DNA of 64,000 bases from Pseudoneurospora amorphoporcata (GCA_033297205.1 MU859221.1:1-64000), one strand, 5' to 3'. Shown: positions 12,054-23,346, numbered from the stretch's first letter. Notes: generated by a model not told the origin, from the sequence alone. Numbers and translations are program-made.

Positions 12054-13364
12054 ATGACCGTCGACGCCCCTCCGCAAAAGAAGACCGCCTCTCCTGCGGC
12101 CCCGGGTGTTCCCTTCTACACCCCGGCCCAGGTCCCCGCCGCCGGCACCGTCCTCACTTCCACTCCCAGCGATCTTCCCACCCTCTTCACCCCCCTCAAG
12201 ATCCGTGGTGTTGAGCTTCAGAACCGCTTCGCCGTTGCGCCCATGTGCACCTACTCCGCTGACGACGGCCACATGACCGACTGGCACCTCGTCCACCTCG
12301 GCTCCTTCGCCCTGCGCGGCGTTCCCCTCACCATCTTCGAGGCCACCGCCGTGCTTCCCAACGGCCGCATCTCGCCCGAGGATTCCGGTCTCTGGCAAGA
12401 TTCGCAGATTGCGCCGCTCAGGCGCATCGTCGACTACATCCACTCGCAGGGTCAGAAGGCCGGCATCCAGCTGGCGCACGCCGGCCGCAAGGCCAGCACC
12501 AAGGCCCCCTGGCACCTCCAGCGTGGCAAGGGCGAGGTTGCCGGCCCCGAGCAGGGTGGCTGGCCCGAGAACGTCTGGGGCCCCAGCGCCATCAGCTACA
12601 ACGACCAGACCTACCCCCACCCCAAGGAGATGACCGTTTCGCAGATCCAGGAGCTCGTCGATGCCTGGAAGGCTGCGGCTATCCGTGCCGTCAAGGCCGG
12701 CTTCGACGTGATCGAGATCCACGGCGCCCACGGCTACCTGATTTCCGAGTTCCTGAGCCCCATCTCCAACCAGCGCACCGACGACTACGGCGGCTCGTTC
12801 GAGAACCGCATCCGCGTGCTCGTCGAGATTACCAAGGCTATCCGCTCCGTCATCCCCGAGACCATGCCGCTGTTCCTCCGCGTTTCCGCCACCGAGTGGA
12901 TGGAGTACACCGGCCAGCCCTCTTGGGACCTTCCCCAGACCATTGAGCTCGCCAAGCTCCTGCCCAACTTGGGCGTCGACCTGCTCGACGTCTCCTCGGG
13001 CGGCAACAACAAGGATCAGAAGATCAACATCCACACGTACTACCAGATCGATCTGGCCGAGCAGATCCGCGCGGCCGTGCAGGAGACCGGCAAGAAGCTG
13101 CTCATCGGCGCCGTAGGCCTGGTCACCACCGCCGAGATCGCCAAGGAGGCCGTGCAAGAGAAGAAGGACGGCAAGGTCCCCGTCCAGGGCGAGAACGGAT
13201 CCAGGACGAGGGCCGATATGGTCCTTGTTGCCAGGCAGTTCCTCCGGGAGCCCGAGTTCGTGCTCAATGTTGCGGACGACTTGGGCGTTGATGTCAGGGG
13301 TCCTCAGCAATACTTCCGTGGACCTATTAGCCAGAGGCCCAAGAAGTTGACTACCATTCCTTAG
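12054..13364 (+). CDS. NADPH dehydrogenase / ene-reductase of the YqjM (thermophilic-like OYE) class, 436 aa
   Basis: A single-exon flavin (FMN) oxidoreductase expected to reduce activated C=C bonds with NADPH. The TIM barrel begins at LFTPLKIRGVELQNRF. PMCTYSADDGHMTDWH carries the cysteine (residue 65) that contacts the flavin in YqjM-type enzymes and is absent from classical yeast old yellow enzymes. QLAHAGRK is the active-site His region, and EIHGAHGYLISEFLSP plus NQRTDDYGGSFENR form the conserved barrel end. The last third (LLDVSSGGNN, IGAVGLVTTAEIAKEA, DMVLVARQFLREP) holds the phosphate-binding loops. A 40-residue Pro/Ala-rich extension precedes the domain, with no clear targeting signal. 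Codon use is strongly C-ending, suggesting high expression. It is tail to tail with the pyroglutamyl peptidase gene. The physiological substrate is unknown. Confidence 0.93.
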   Translation: MTVDAPPQKKTASPAAPGVPFYTPAQVPAAGTVLTSTPSDLPTLFTPLKIRGVELQNRFAVAPMCTYSADDGHMTDWHLVHLGSFALRGVPLTIFEATAVLPNGRISPEDSGLWQDSQIAPLRRIVDYIHSQGQKAGIQLAHAGRKASTKAPWHLQRGKGEVAGPEQGGWPENVWGPSAISYNDQTYPHPKEMTVSQIQELVDAWKAAAIRAVKAGFDVIEIHGAHGYLISEFLSPISNQRTDDYGGSFENRIRVLVEITKAIRSVIPETMPLFLRVSATEWMEYTGQPSWDLPQTIELAKLLPNLGVDLLDVSSGGNNKDQKINIHTYYQIDLAEQIRAAVQETGKKLLIGAVGLVTTAEIAKEAVQEKKDGKVPVQGENGSRTRADMVLVARQFLREPEFVLNVADDLGVDVRGPQQYFRGPISQRPKKLTTIP

Positions 13365-13721
13365 ATTTTAAGAAGAAGAGGGAAATTGTAAGAGACTTGA
13401 AGGGGGGGTGAGTGACGTTTTTGGCTTTGGATAGAGTTTAGAAAGACCGCTAGATACCATTTTAGATGAAGCATTTTAGATCCAGCTGTTTTAACATGAT
13501 GCATGAATCTCTCGAACGAACACCTTGACCTTCAATGTTCAGCGGGCCTTATGACCACTTCAGAAGGTACGTAATCGCTGCTTCGCTTCTGTATCTCGTA
13601 ACTCATAATCCATAGACGCCATGTATCAAACCATCTCCCTTGAACATGCCCAAAATATCAAGCCACCGGTTATACTTCACCCTTCATCTCCATCTCCAAC
13701 CCAACCTATCGACAACATTAA
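13365..13721. other. short tail-to-tail intergenic region
   Basis: This is the shared 3' region of two convergent genes, containing Thr/Pro-like CCA-rich sequence. No gene was seen. Confidence 0.5.
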
Positions 13722-14930
13722 TCAAACGATCACCTCTCTCAAACCCGGGCCCTTCCTCCTCTTCTCATCAACCAACCACTCCGCCACACTCCTCACCAAC
13801 CCCAACACCAGCTCCTGTCCAATCCTCACATACTCCCCATCCTTGCCCATCTCACACGGCACATGCAAAAACACCACCTTCTTCTCCGCCTTATGCTTAT
13901 GCAGCTCCGCCAAGCTGCTATAATATATGAAATCGCAAAGATACCTCCCCGGATCTTCACTAATCATCAACTTATCCCCCTTGTTGGCGCCGCCCTTGAT
14001 GTCGTTGCCGTACCACTTTGCTCCCCCGCCGCTGCCGCCATCTCTACTCCACCCACCGCCGCCCTGCTGCTGCCCCATCATCCCTTTTTTAATCGGGCCA
14101 TCATCTCCCCCATCTTTCCCATCCCAGTCCGCCTGCTGCTGCTGCTTCCCGCTGGCATAATCCTCTCCACTCCCCCGGCTGCTCTTGCTCTGAAACTCAA
14201 CCGGCGCATACCCCCTCCATTTCTTCAGGATCACATCCAGGTCCAAATCCGTCGTCAGCTCCGCCGGACACCCCTTCCACACCCAGTCGTCTCTAAGCTG
14301 GTTCTCTTTGTCTCGCAAAAACTCGCCGTCCACGTCCCGCAGCGCGTAGCCGTCGCGGTGCGCGAGGCGCTCGATTGCCCAGCGCGGTTGCGGGCCGGCC
14401 ATGCCGATGTGAATTGCGAAGTCGTATTTTGGTTTTTTGGGCGTTTCTTCTTCTTCTTTTTCGTTTTCGGCGGATAATTGGTTGGTGGCGGCGGCGGCGG
14501 CGGCAGCAGCAGCGTCTTGTTCGGAAAAGGGGGCTTCAGATGTACTTTTAGCAGTGGTGGGCGCGGAGGAGGAGGAGGAGGAAGAATCGGCGAAATTAGG
14601 AGCCCAAAGCTTGGGGACTAGCTCGCGAACGGTTTTATAGGCGACGTGGATGGGTTCGGGGTGGACGTGCAGGTTGACGCGAGGGATGTAGGGCGGTTTG
14701 ACGGTGGAGGGCTGTTTGGCGCGGAGGGGGGGGAGGACGGCGGGGAGGCGGGAGGCGATTTCCCAGGAGGGATTGTGGGGGTATTCTTGTTTGAAGGGCT
14801 GTGGGATTGATTGATCAGTTAGTATAGGCAAAGGGGGTGGGGGGAATTGAAGAGGGAAGAAGCTTACACCGAAGCCGGTGATCAGGACATTGATCTCCTC
14901 TTCGCCGCCGTAGCTGTTGTTAGAGCCCAT
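13722..14930 (-). CDS. pyroglutamyl peptidase I-like cysteine peptidase (379 aa)
   Basis: The family (peptidase C15) removes N-terminal pyroglutamate from peptides in the cytosol. Exon 1 is 14930-14868 (donor GTAAGC) and exon 2 is 14798-13722 (acceptor CCACAG). The 69-nt intron keeps the frame open, so an unspliced reading would insert 23 residues between ITGFG and PFKQEYPHNPSWEIA. After splicing ITGFGPF..NPSWE is the canonical family start. Later landmarks are YDFAIHIGMAGPQPRWAIERLAHRDGY, the nucleophile region GRYLCDFIYYSSL, and the catalytic His in VFLHVP. The protein is larger than the roughly 210-aa bacterial enzyme because of an Ala/Glu-rich insert (an Ala run encoded by GCG/GCA repeats near 14485-14515) and a Gly/Gln-rich insert before the Cys, as is common in fungal members. 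An (ACC)n repeat lies directly before the start codon. Confidence 0.9.
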   Translation of the reverse strand: MGSNNSYGGEEEINVLITGFGVSFFPLQFPPPPLPILTDQSIPQPFKQEYPHNPSWEIASRLPAVLPPLRAKQPSTVKPPYIPRVNLHVHPEPIHVAYKTVRELVPKLWAPNFADSSSSSSSAPTTAKSTSEAPFSEQDAAAAAAAAATNQLSAENEKEEEETPKKPKYDFAIHIGMAGPQPRWAIERLAHRDGYALRDVDGEFLRDKENQLRDDWVWKGCPAELTTDLDLDVILKKWRGYAPVEFQSKSSRGSGEDYASGKQQQQADWDGKDGGDDGPIKKGMMGQQQGGGGWSRDGGSGGGAKWYGNDIKGGANKGDKLMISEDPGRYLCDFIYYSSLAELHKHKAEKKVVFLHVPCEMGKDGEYVRIGQELVLGLVRSVAEWLVDEKRRKGPGLREVIV

Positions 14931-16684
14931 AGTAGTGGTGGTGGTGGTGGTGGTGGTTATGTCGCGGAAGTGGGGGACGGCAGGTTATGATGGTGAGTTT
15001 ATAAGAATGTATAAGTATGTAAATGAAGCGATGCTACTTATTGCAGGAAGAGTGAAGATGGCGATCGATGTATTATACTGCAAAAGGCAATGGGACTGAT
15101 GGCACTAACCATGATCAAAAGCTCAGCTAAGTGGAGAGCATAGCATCACCAGCGCTTCATGTGCGGGGGTCTGACAGGACGGAGGTCTGGATTCCTCAGA
15201 TGAGGGGAACCTCTATTCTAAGCTCGGGCTGTCAAAAGTCAATCGAATCAAACCTCAGCATTACATTCCATTGCTTGGGTGACATGGCGCTACAAAGCGG
15301 TTCAATCATGCAGTTGAAATGCGCAGTTGCAAAGCAGTCCTCTGTAATGTTCTTTGTGACAAGGGCCCCACTCAATCTCCGGTCTTTGCGGGGAAAATCC
15401 GGGGTAAGACCGGGCCACCCCGTCCGCACAAGCCGTGGAGTCCATCGACGATATCTCCGCTTCCTGGCCAAGGCTGCTTAGCCATTGAGTCACCCCAGTC
15501 GGCCCAGTGTCTGCAAACAAAAACGACTTCAAGACATGTTGGTGGTGCAAGGGTCAACATATTCCAAGAACAATTGGCCTCAGAGTCACATTGACAGAAT
15601 GCGATGGCGCGAGATCATATGCCAAAAGAGAAACCGCTCGCAAGCTGGCCTTTGCCTCGGCGAGGCGACCACTGACCAATCGCCATCGTCGTCGTCGCTA
15701 TGTTTGGCTCAGGAACCTCAGGAACAGGTTTGGAGATCCACCTGCAACTGCGGGGGAAGATTGGGTGGTTGCGCTACCCACCATCTCTTGGCTATCACCT
15801 AGTCAGAATCGGGTATGACATTCGTCGATCTTGACTTCCGAGTCTAGCCTCCAAGAGTGATCTCGACTCTCCAGTTGATTGTGAGAGGAAGCGTCAAGAA
15901 ACAAAGTCGTGCAGTGGTGGCTTGCTGGCTCTGAACACGATACCATCAAGGAAGCGCCTGGAGATATCATCCTTCAACATCACCTAACCACGACAGCAGT
16001 CCGCTCCGTGTAAAAGCCGGATGCTGATAGGCTGATAGCTGCCAATTTGCGAAATTGCAAATGCAACAATGTTCTCTCTCTCTTTCACATAGGGCGGGAT
16101 CTTCACCTCTCCTCCCCAGAAGGTTCTCTCCCCGGCGAATCCCCCACCGTCACCATTCCCAGAGCAGCAAGGAGACCGAAATATGGGGGCGGGGAGACCC
16201 AGCTTCGTTGGGATATAATGACGTTTTTACAAAGATTGTGCCCTAATATCCGCCGAGATGCACACCTTCCCATGTGAAAACTCTAGCTCCGGCCGCGGGA
16301 GGTGCATCGAAATGGGTAGCCTGGGAGATGACCTTGCTGAGAGACCCTGCTCGTGCAAGGTCCTCCTCAAGCTTTTCCGCAACCCTAACCAGTTCTAGGT
16401 CATGATAGACTTCCGGTTCTCCACCCCGGTGATGGTTCGTTGCCCATGGCGGTGGGCAGAGTTGGCTCTATCCTACCTTGATGCATAACATTATCATAAC
16501 TCAGCTAAGCTCATTTTGAACTTCCTTCCCAGCCCTCTGGAAACCAGCTGGACCCAGCTTTTACTCTGGTTCTCCCCGTCTTCAGCTTGTTCTCTCACTC
16601 ACTCACCATTTTCCTCAGCAACCCTTCAACCGATCACACCACTTCACACACAGGTTCGACCACAGTCGCTCGCTACTATTCACC
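14931..16684. other. divergent intergenic region between pyroglutamyl peptidase and the CFEM gene
   Basis: It contains the GTG-triplet repeat at 14934-14958 and otherwise unremarkable sequence. A 103-codon open frame near 15507 lacks recognisable motifs and is not called. CT-rich sequence at 16540-16680 is probably the CFEM 5'UTR. Confidence 0.5.
14934..14958. repeat. GTG/CAC trinucleotide repeat in a 5'UTR
   Basis: About eight consecutive GTG triplets (ACC/CCA on the transcribed strand) end only a few bases before the pyroglutamyl peptidase ATG, so they lie in its leader. Confidence 0.85.
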
Positions 16685-17368
16685 ATGAAGTTCTCGACGA
16701 TTCCTGTTGCTGGGGCCCTCTTCCTCGCCCGAGTGAACGCCCAGCTCTCCGGGTGCACCGCCGTTGCTGTCAAGGTCATCCCTTCATGCGCCCAGACATG
16801 CTTCATCGACAACGCCCCCTCTGTCGGCTGTGATGGCTTCGACTTTGCTTGCCAATGCCAGAAGCAAGCAGCCTTCTTCGCTGCTATCGAGTCCTGCGTT
16901 GCCAACTCTTGCGCGGCGTCTGAGTTTCAGAATGTGATCGATGGTGCTGCTAAGGGTGAGTGAACCTATTTATGAGGGTTCATATTGACTTGTGCTAACG
17001 CCGTATATCTAGTCTGCGCGTGTGCTCTCCCCGCCAACTCCCCTCAGACTGTCTCCGGTACTGTGGTGCCTCCAGCGGGCACTGTCATCGGAACCGTCAT
17101 TCCTCCTCCCGCAATCCCCACCTCCCACACCGTTGATATTCCGGCCCAGCCTGCCCCTACAACAATCGTAACCTCAATTCCATCCAGCATTGCCTCGGCC
17201 TACCCCACCGACGACGGTCACTACTCCGGCACCTGGATTCCCACCGCTTCTGAGGTACCCGCCGCGTCATCGACTGGTGCCGTTCCTCCCGTCGTCACTG
17301 CTGGTGCCGGCCGCTCTGCCCAGATTGGCCTTGGTGCCGGTATTGCTGTTGCTCTTGCCCTTCTCTAA
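16685..17368 (+). CDS. CFEM-domain protein, probably GPI-anchored (208 aa)
   Basis: CFEM domains are fungal extracellular eight-cysteine modules, some of which bind haem or act at the surface during host contact. Two exons, 16685-16955 and 17013-17368, join in phase 1 (donor GTGAGT, acceptor TCTAG), restoring AAKVCACALPAN. The protein has a signal peptide (MKFSTIPVAGALFLARVNA). The domain follows, with SCAQTC, GCDGFDFACQC, SCVANSC and VCAC, ten cysteines in all including the flanking ones. The Asp before the third cysteine region (VGCDGFDFAC) is at the place of the haem-ligating Asp of known CFEM proteins. A Pro/Thr/Ser/Val-rich stalk of about 90 residues leads to a terminal hydrophobic tail (AQIGLGAGIAVALALL) after a small-residue stretch (TAGAGRS), the pattern of a GPI attachment signal. 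GPI anchoring and haem binding are inferred. Confidence 0.93.
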
Positions 17369-19268
17369 GTCTGGGAATGACTACCTAGGAATTGCAGGAC
17401 GGGCCGTACCGATTTGATCAGAAAAAAAAACGAAGTACATGAGTACGGGGACATGGACATGAGCATGAGACGCAAACAAATCAGGACCGCACGTACACAA
17501 ACTGAGCAGCAGGAGAATCGACGACTCCCACTCCAACTCCGACTCCGACGATACCCAAAGACACGACCTGTGTACCAAACGAACCAAACAACAACCTAAT
17601 TCCAACTTTTCGCTTCTCAAAGCCGATACCCCATTGCACACAGTCCTGCTCAATGTTCAGATTACGCCAAATCCTACCTTCACTTTCCACGTAGAGGGGG
17701 CTTGGAGATGTCTGAGCCACCTGGATCGGACAAGAAACTGAGCGCGGACGGGTAAATACCTACACATTGCAGGGGTTGATCCACCACAAGATACCTATCG
17801 ACGGTTCTAATTCTTGTCGTCGTCGTAGTCAGGGATATGAACAGGATAGACATCATCAAAGGAATTAGCTAAATTATATACTTGGTACATATTGTCTAAT
17901 TCTCGCTGCTACCTACCTACCTACCTACATAGCATTTACGTATCTCTCGAGTGGAGTCATAACCCTTGACAAGTGAATGAGTGCCTGTGACCGAATTGTG
18001 TATATGAGAATGAAAGCCCGCGTCCGAATCCGATCAATCGTCTTCTGGGCGGGTGGTAACTGACTCAGAATGGGGATTGACAAATTAAGGCAGGGGCAGT
18101 CGGAGTACCTTCCATTCGACGACGGGAGTTTCAAGTCAGGGGTCTTTGTCCACTGCAGCATAAAGTATGTCCCCTATAAGAGCAAACTGATTCGAGTTTT
18201 GATGAACGGTACCTTTCCAAATATGTGGAATGAATCATTGAGACCTACCTTATCTACTCTTGAGAGAATATAGATTATTTTGGAACAAAGATGCAAAAAC
18301 AAATGGAAACAATACAGTAAGGTACCTCTATAGGGAAAGGGCACTTTGTATGGGTGAGTGCACTGCAATCCCATGGGCGTGTCGTGAGACCACCTAGATT
18401 GGCTCGATCAGGGACGCTCGGTCCAGCAAGGAAGCGAGTTAATCTCGAAATCAACAGCGACTACAGTGGCTCGCCTTGCAGTAGTACAATACTTGCCAGT
18501 CGAGATTATTAGGTCCAGTTAGGTTGTTTCCTATCCGTCAGTCCACACCTCATGATGCTAGGTCGGAGGTCAGCGCTCTATCAATTTTAGTCCCCAACTC
18601 TGTACAGCAGACTGAGCAGAGAGAGTCCTTGACGACGAATCCACAAGACAGTGGTTTTCCCAAACTTGAAGCATGACTGCGAGAAGACTCTGTAGTCCTC
18701 TAGACCTTCTTCGCTCATGATTGTCGCCAGCTCGTAGCTGGATTAGCTGGACCACTCAATCCCCATCATCATTCCCATCTTCCATGATCCATCTGATATC
18801 GACTCACCTGGAAGGGCTGCCTTGTGTAACGAATGGTTTCTCTCAAGACGACATTGGATAAATCATCTACACTTTCAGCAGAATGCAGACCAAGGACCAA
18901 TGTAAGTGATGGAGATCTAACGACAAATGAAACCCAAATAGCAGCATGTAGCCCTACCACATGCCATTCCCAACCATAATACCGTAACGCCAATCCGAAA
19001 CCCGATATCATCCTCCCAAGCCCATCTATGCAAACACCCATCCCAATGAAATCCTTCATGCCAGCACCTATTCTGTCTTTCTCTTTCCCGTCTTGAACTG
19101 CGTACGAGTACGATGGCCATTACCGCCATTACAACCGTTACGACTCTATCGGTAACCTGCACCCATGAACGCGAACAACTCGCGAGTACACACACATCTA
19201 TCTGACTTTCATCCCGTCGTCCCCACATGTCATATATCTCTCTTTCCCGTACCTGGGAAACGTCAAAA
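17369..19268. other. intergenic stretch of 1.9 kb, no gene recognised
   Basis: Several short frames occur on both strands without motifs. A CTAC tetranucleotide repeat lies at 17909-17928. This region separates two convergent genes (CFEM on plus, GT17 on minus). Confidence 0.5.
17909..17928. repeat. (CTAC)5 microsatellite
   Basis: Five uninterrupted CTAC units in intergenic DNA; a simple sequence repeat with no evident function. Confidence 0.85.
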
Positions 19269-20825
19269 TCATCCCTGTTTCTTCATCACCCTCTCCTCTC
19301 CTCCGTCTCTTGTACCTTCTGCGGCATCTTCCACACCCACCCTCGGCACCTCATAGTCCCTAAACCCACCATCCCTTCCTCCTCTCTCCATCAAGTAACC
19401 ATATCTTCCTCCCTCCTTCCCCTCCGGCGCCAGCAAGAAACTCGGCACGTCAGTGTTATTAACCACCTCTTCAAACACCCACTTCTCGCCCGTCTCTTGC
19501 TCATGGATATCGGACCAGAGATCTTTTCCCTCTCTTACATAGCCGACTATCCTCTCCTTCTCGCTGTCCCTGTTACTCAGAGAGTCGGCACCAAGGCGAT
19601 GACCATGGCTAGGCCCGTATACCTCCTCGTTTTTGACAAAAAACTGCGAGAGGGCGGGGAAGCAAGACTCGCATGTCCAAGAGGCGTTTTGTAGCGTCTG
19701 GATCCCTTGCCATTTTGCCAGCCACCGCTCAACCCAGTCACTGGCCATTCCCATCATCATCCTCCCCATGCATCCCTTCCCAGAACCACCAGAACCAGAA
19801 CGAGGACCGTACCTCAAACCCGCCATCCCCACCGTCTTTTTTCCTCGATAAACCGTAGCCTGCGGATGCGACCACTCCACCTCCCGCATCTTCTCTTTCC
19901 CTTCCATGCCCTTCTGATCCCAGAACCCAGGTTCATAACGTTGCGTGGGAGAAAACCAAGAAGGTCGACGGACGAATGAGAACGAGTAGTAATGCATTTT
20001 TGAGGAGAGAGTCAGGCGCTCGGGGAAGAAACATTCCCTTAGCAGACCGAGGGTGCGCGGGCGGGGGATCTCGGAGGCGAGGGAGAGGAGAAGGATGTCG
20101 TTTTGATGGGGACGGCGGGGGGATTCTGAAGTAGTGTTTTGGGAGGAGGACCGAGAGGACGGGTGGGTTAAAGAGGGGGGATAGCTGGAGTGAAGGTCCG
20201 AGTTGGTGGAGGAGGAGGAGGAGGAGGAGGAGGAGGGCGTTTCGGTTTTGGTTTCGGCTTCGAGGGAAGGGAAGACTTGATCGAACATGGCGTTTAGGTG
20301 GAATTCTTCCCATGGTGATACTGGTCCCGATCCAGATCCGGATGTTCTCGACGCGGTCGGGGGGTGGAATTCCTCAGGGTATTCAACCTGATGATAGATA
20401 ATCTTCTCCTTAAAGGCGTCAAACCTAGAGGGTGTTTCCTCAAGGGCACGTTTAAGCAACAAAGGCTTATTCCGCCCCGTGAAGGTCTTGGCACTCTCAA
20501 CAAGAACATAGTAGTCGACCGTATCCCAGGTGGTGTTGAGACGGACTTGGAGGAGGTCCAGTTCTGTGGTGAAGAGAACTAAGTCGTAGAGCTTGCGGGG
20601 AGGATCCGAGGGTTGGCGGGGTTGGTAGGGCTTCCAGCCGTAGGGGCGGCAGATATCGTGCCGGTTGAGAGAGCTGCCCCAGATTGCTTCGTCGTTGTAA
20701 CTGGTTTTGTCGTGGTCGAGGCGGAGGTTGAAAGGGGAGAGGCAGTAGATGAAGGCCCATATGCTGAGGAGGACGGCGAGGGAGCGGGCACATTTGCCGG
20801 GGTTGGTGACGGGTTGGAGGAGCAT
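19269..20825 (-). CDS. glycosyltransferase family 17-like type II membrane protein (518 aa)
   Basis: GT17 includes the beta-1,4-mannosyl-glycoprotein N-acetylglucosaminyltransferase (GnT-III), a Golgi enzyme. One exon. The N-terminus is short and cytosolic, then a single hydrophobic anchor (about residues 13-32, SLAVLLSIWAFIYCLSPF). The family signatures are RKLYDLVLFTTELDLLQVRL, VDYYVLVESAKTFTGRNKPL, YHQVEYPEEFH, SEIPRPRTL, CFFPERLTLSSKMHYYSF and NASWTCESCFPALSQFFVKNEE. At the place where family members usually have an acidic DxDE before IPRP, this protein reads LLLSLASEIPRP, so the expected Asp residues are missing. A Ser run encoded by GAG/GGA-type triplets (around 20210-20235) and a low-complexity insert lie between the domain halves. 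The family call is good; catalytic activity is doubtful because of the altered motif. Confidence 0.83.
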   Translation of the reverse strand: MLLQPVTNPGKCARSLAVLLSIWAFIYCLSPFNLRLDHDKTSYNDEAIWGSSLNRHDICRPYGWKPYQPRQPSDPPRKLYDLVLFTTELDLLQVRLNTTWDTVDYYVLVESAKTFTGRNKPLLLKRALEETPSRFDAFKEKIIYHQVEYPEEFHPPTASRTSGSGSGPVSPWEEFHLNAMFDQVFPSLEAETKTETPSSSSSSSSSTNSDLHSSYPPSLTHPSSRSSSQNTTSESPRRPHQNDILLLSLASEIPRPRTLGLLRECFFPERLTLSSKMHYYSFSFVRRPSWFSPTQRYEPGFWDQKGMEGKEKMREVEWSHPQATVYRGKKTVGMAGLRYGPRSGSGGSGKGCMGRMMMGMASDWVERWLAKWQGIQTLQNASWTCESCFPALSQFFVKNEEVYGPSHGHRLGADSLSNRDSEKERIVGYVREGKDLWSDIHEQETGEKWVFEEVVNNTDVPSFLLAPEGKEGGRYGYLMERGGRDGGFRDYEVPRVGVEDAAEGTRDGGEERVMKKQG

Positions 20826-22261
20826 GGCGACGGTAATTTGGTAGTGCCCGGTAGTAATGGATGGGGAGGAAACGAATGTGAAGAGAGGACCCGACAGTGT
20901 TTCACAACCGGGCTTTGATTGAAGGGAAGTGAAAGTAGGTAAGATGGAAAGAGCTCAGAAGCAAAGGAATAGAACGAAGAAAGAACACACCCGCACAGAC
21001 AAGAGGTGACGTCGAAGTTCCATACCCACCGTAGGTACTTGGAAGCAGTTTACACCCTGACGATCTCCAACTGAGGTTCTGAGCCCTGGTGGTTGGCCGG
21101 TAGTTCCTGACCTGACCTGACAGGCTGCCGCTTCAATATGTACCAGCAGCTGAAAGGGTTATCATTCCCTGGTTGGTCGCCCTGCACCCAAGGACCCTTG
21201 TCGGGCGAACGACATCCAATATCATGAAATCCAGACCACCAAGAGAAGACAGACTGTTAGATTGAACGAACGACATTAGAACTTTCTGATATATCATTGG
21301 AATATGTCGCGCACCTCACCTGGAAAGGGTGATTTGGATGACTTGTCACCTTCAAGTTTGGTGTGGAAATGCAGAAAGATGGTGTGTTATTGTGGAGAGA
21401 TTGGCAAAGACCAAAGCCCTTTCAGGCCTTGTTCAGGGGCCCCAAAGCTTGGTTGAGCTTGGTTCAGTTGCTGGTTTCCCCCTGGCCGATCTGTTTCAAA
21501 GCTCGCATAAAACAGATCCACGTCCCCGTCCGCACACATGCAGCGGGCTCATCGGGGTAAAAGGTAGAGCGGGCAGGACGGGGTTACGCGGCCGCAATCT
21601 CGGACCGGTGGTGGCATCCTTGCGTTTTATTGGGTGAGGGACACGACCGGCGTGGCTGTTCAGATCGGAATCGCATGTTTATGTAGAATGGGGCGTAGAT
21701 TGATTGACCTATGCGATGGATGTTGGAACATGATGTTGAACTGAGGAAACATGCTCTGGAACTCGGGGCTCTTTTCGGGGTCTTTAGGGGAATTCTAGAC
21801 TACCTTGGGTAATCAGCTCGCTCTGACATAGGTAACCCTGGACATCCTCTCATACGTACCTAACCCTTGAACCGAAAGAGAGAAGAACACCCTTGACCAT
21901 TGTTTGAAACCACATTGATACCAAACGAACTGTAGGAATAAGCAATCCAAAGCCTACAGGCGAAAGCCTACAATGTGCTGCTTCTCCGTCTCCGTCAATC
22001 ACTCCCTCCGGCCTCGGCTCCGGTCCAAGCTGCAATAAGCCGGCACAGCGCGCCCCACTATTAGCCGCTAGCAGTGCCGAGGCCGGTCCATCCGCGGCGG
22101 GCGGGGGTCCGTAGTCGCATCAGGGCATCTGTCATCAACCCCGCCAGCCCGATTCTCACCACTCACCACCACAACCTCCGACTCATCTCATCAATCAATC
22201 CACCTCACTTGATCTCTCCCGACTCAGAGCCAAGCTCATCAATCAACATCCCCCTCAAAAC
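20826..22261. other. divergent promoter region between GT17 and riboflavin synthase
   Basis: No gene seen in 1.4 kb. The sequence is of ordinary composition; CAAT/TCA-rich DNA just before 22262 is the likely 5'UTR of riboflavin synthase. Confidence 0.5.
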
Positions 22262-23165
22262 ATGTTCACCGGCATAGTCGAAGAAATTGGAGGTCCGTCG
22301 CACCCACCCTCGGGCTCTTAATGGGACATGAGCCGAGGGATTGAAACGCCAGAGTTCCGGGAACCGCTCTTGGAGTTTCCTGAAGCTCTCTTTTCATCAC
22401 CCTTCTCCCCACTTCCTCAGCCCCCATCCTCCATGATGAATCCTCGCTAACCCTTCAACAACAGAGGTGACAACCTACACCCCCAACGACCCCTCCTCCA
22501 AAAACGGCACAACCCTAACCATCACTCTCCCCTCTTCTTCCTCCTTGCTCTCAGACTGCCACCTAGGCGACTCCATCGCCGTAAACGGCGTCTGCCTAAC
22601 CGTCACTTCCTTCACCCTGTCCCCCTCGGCACAATTCACAGTCGGCATCGCCCCCGAAACTCTCCGCCTCACCAACCTCGGCTCCTTGCGTCCCGGGTCG
22701 CGCGTGAACCTGGAAAGGGCCGTGCGCGCCGACACCCGCATGGGCGGCCACTTTGTCCAGGGCCACGTCGATACCGTCGCCGAGATAATCAACATCACGC
22801 CTGACGGCGAGGCCTTGACCTTTAGGTTCAGGCCCAAGAACAGGGAGGTGTTGAAGTATGTGATTTGGAAGGGGTTTATCGCTTTGGACGGCACGAGTTT
22901 GACTGTTACGGCCGTGAACGACGATGAGGGATGGTGGGAAGTTATGCTTATTGCGTATACCCAGGAACGGGTGGTGGTTGCGGGGAAGAAGGTGGGCGAG
23001 ACTGTCAATGTGGAGGTGGATATGACGGCCAAGTATGTGGAGAAGAGCTTGACGGGGTATTTGGAGGGGTTGCTTGGGGGGTCGCATGTTTCGGGGGCGG
23101 CAGAGGGAAAGGGGCTGTTGGAGAAGATTGTGGAGGGGATTGTTAAGAAGCAGGGGTCTGCTTGA
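22262..23165 (+). CDS. RIB5: riboflavin synthase alpha chain (243 aa)
   Basis: It catalyses the last step of riboflavin synthesis, dismutation of two 6,7-dimethyl-8-ribityllumazine molecules, and works as a trimer in the cytosol. Exon 1 is only 31 nt (22262-22292, MFTGIVEEIG, donor GTCCGT) and exon 2 is 22465-23165; the phase-1 join gives MFTGIVEEIGEVTTYTPND. The two lumazine-binding barrels are visible. The first carries LGDSIAVNGVCLTVTSF and FTVGIAPETLRLTNLGSL, and is linked by VNLERAVRADTRMGGHFVQGHVD. The second carries FIALDGTSLTVTAVNDDEGWWEVMLIAYTQ and the trimerisation end VNVEVDMTAKYVEK. The tail of about 35 residues after that is variable. The MFTGIVE start is invariant in the family, so the first exon is certain. 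It converges with MUS81, leaving 181 bp between stop codons. Confidence 0.97.
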
Positions 23166-23346
23166 GGTGGTGAGAGCGAATGTGAATGAGAGAGGAATTA
23201 ACGAGTTTAGTGAAGGCTGATGAAATGAGTATGATACCATTCGTGACATGTACTAAGCTCGTCTGTGTCCACAGGACTTTGTCATATACAAGACATCTAC
23301 TCCAACGAGGACTCCTTAGCCTCTTCCTATTCCTGACAACCAAGTA

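Noticed and set aside
11922..13310. 462-codon minus-strand open frame opposite the ene-reductase
   Set aside because: Mirror frame of a C-ending-codon gene; composition is Gly/Val/Asp/Leu-rich without motifs.
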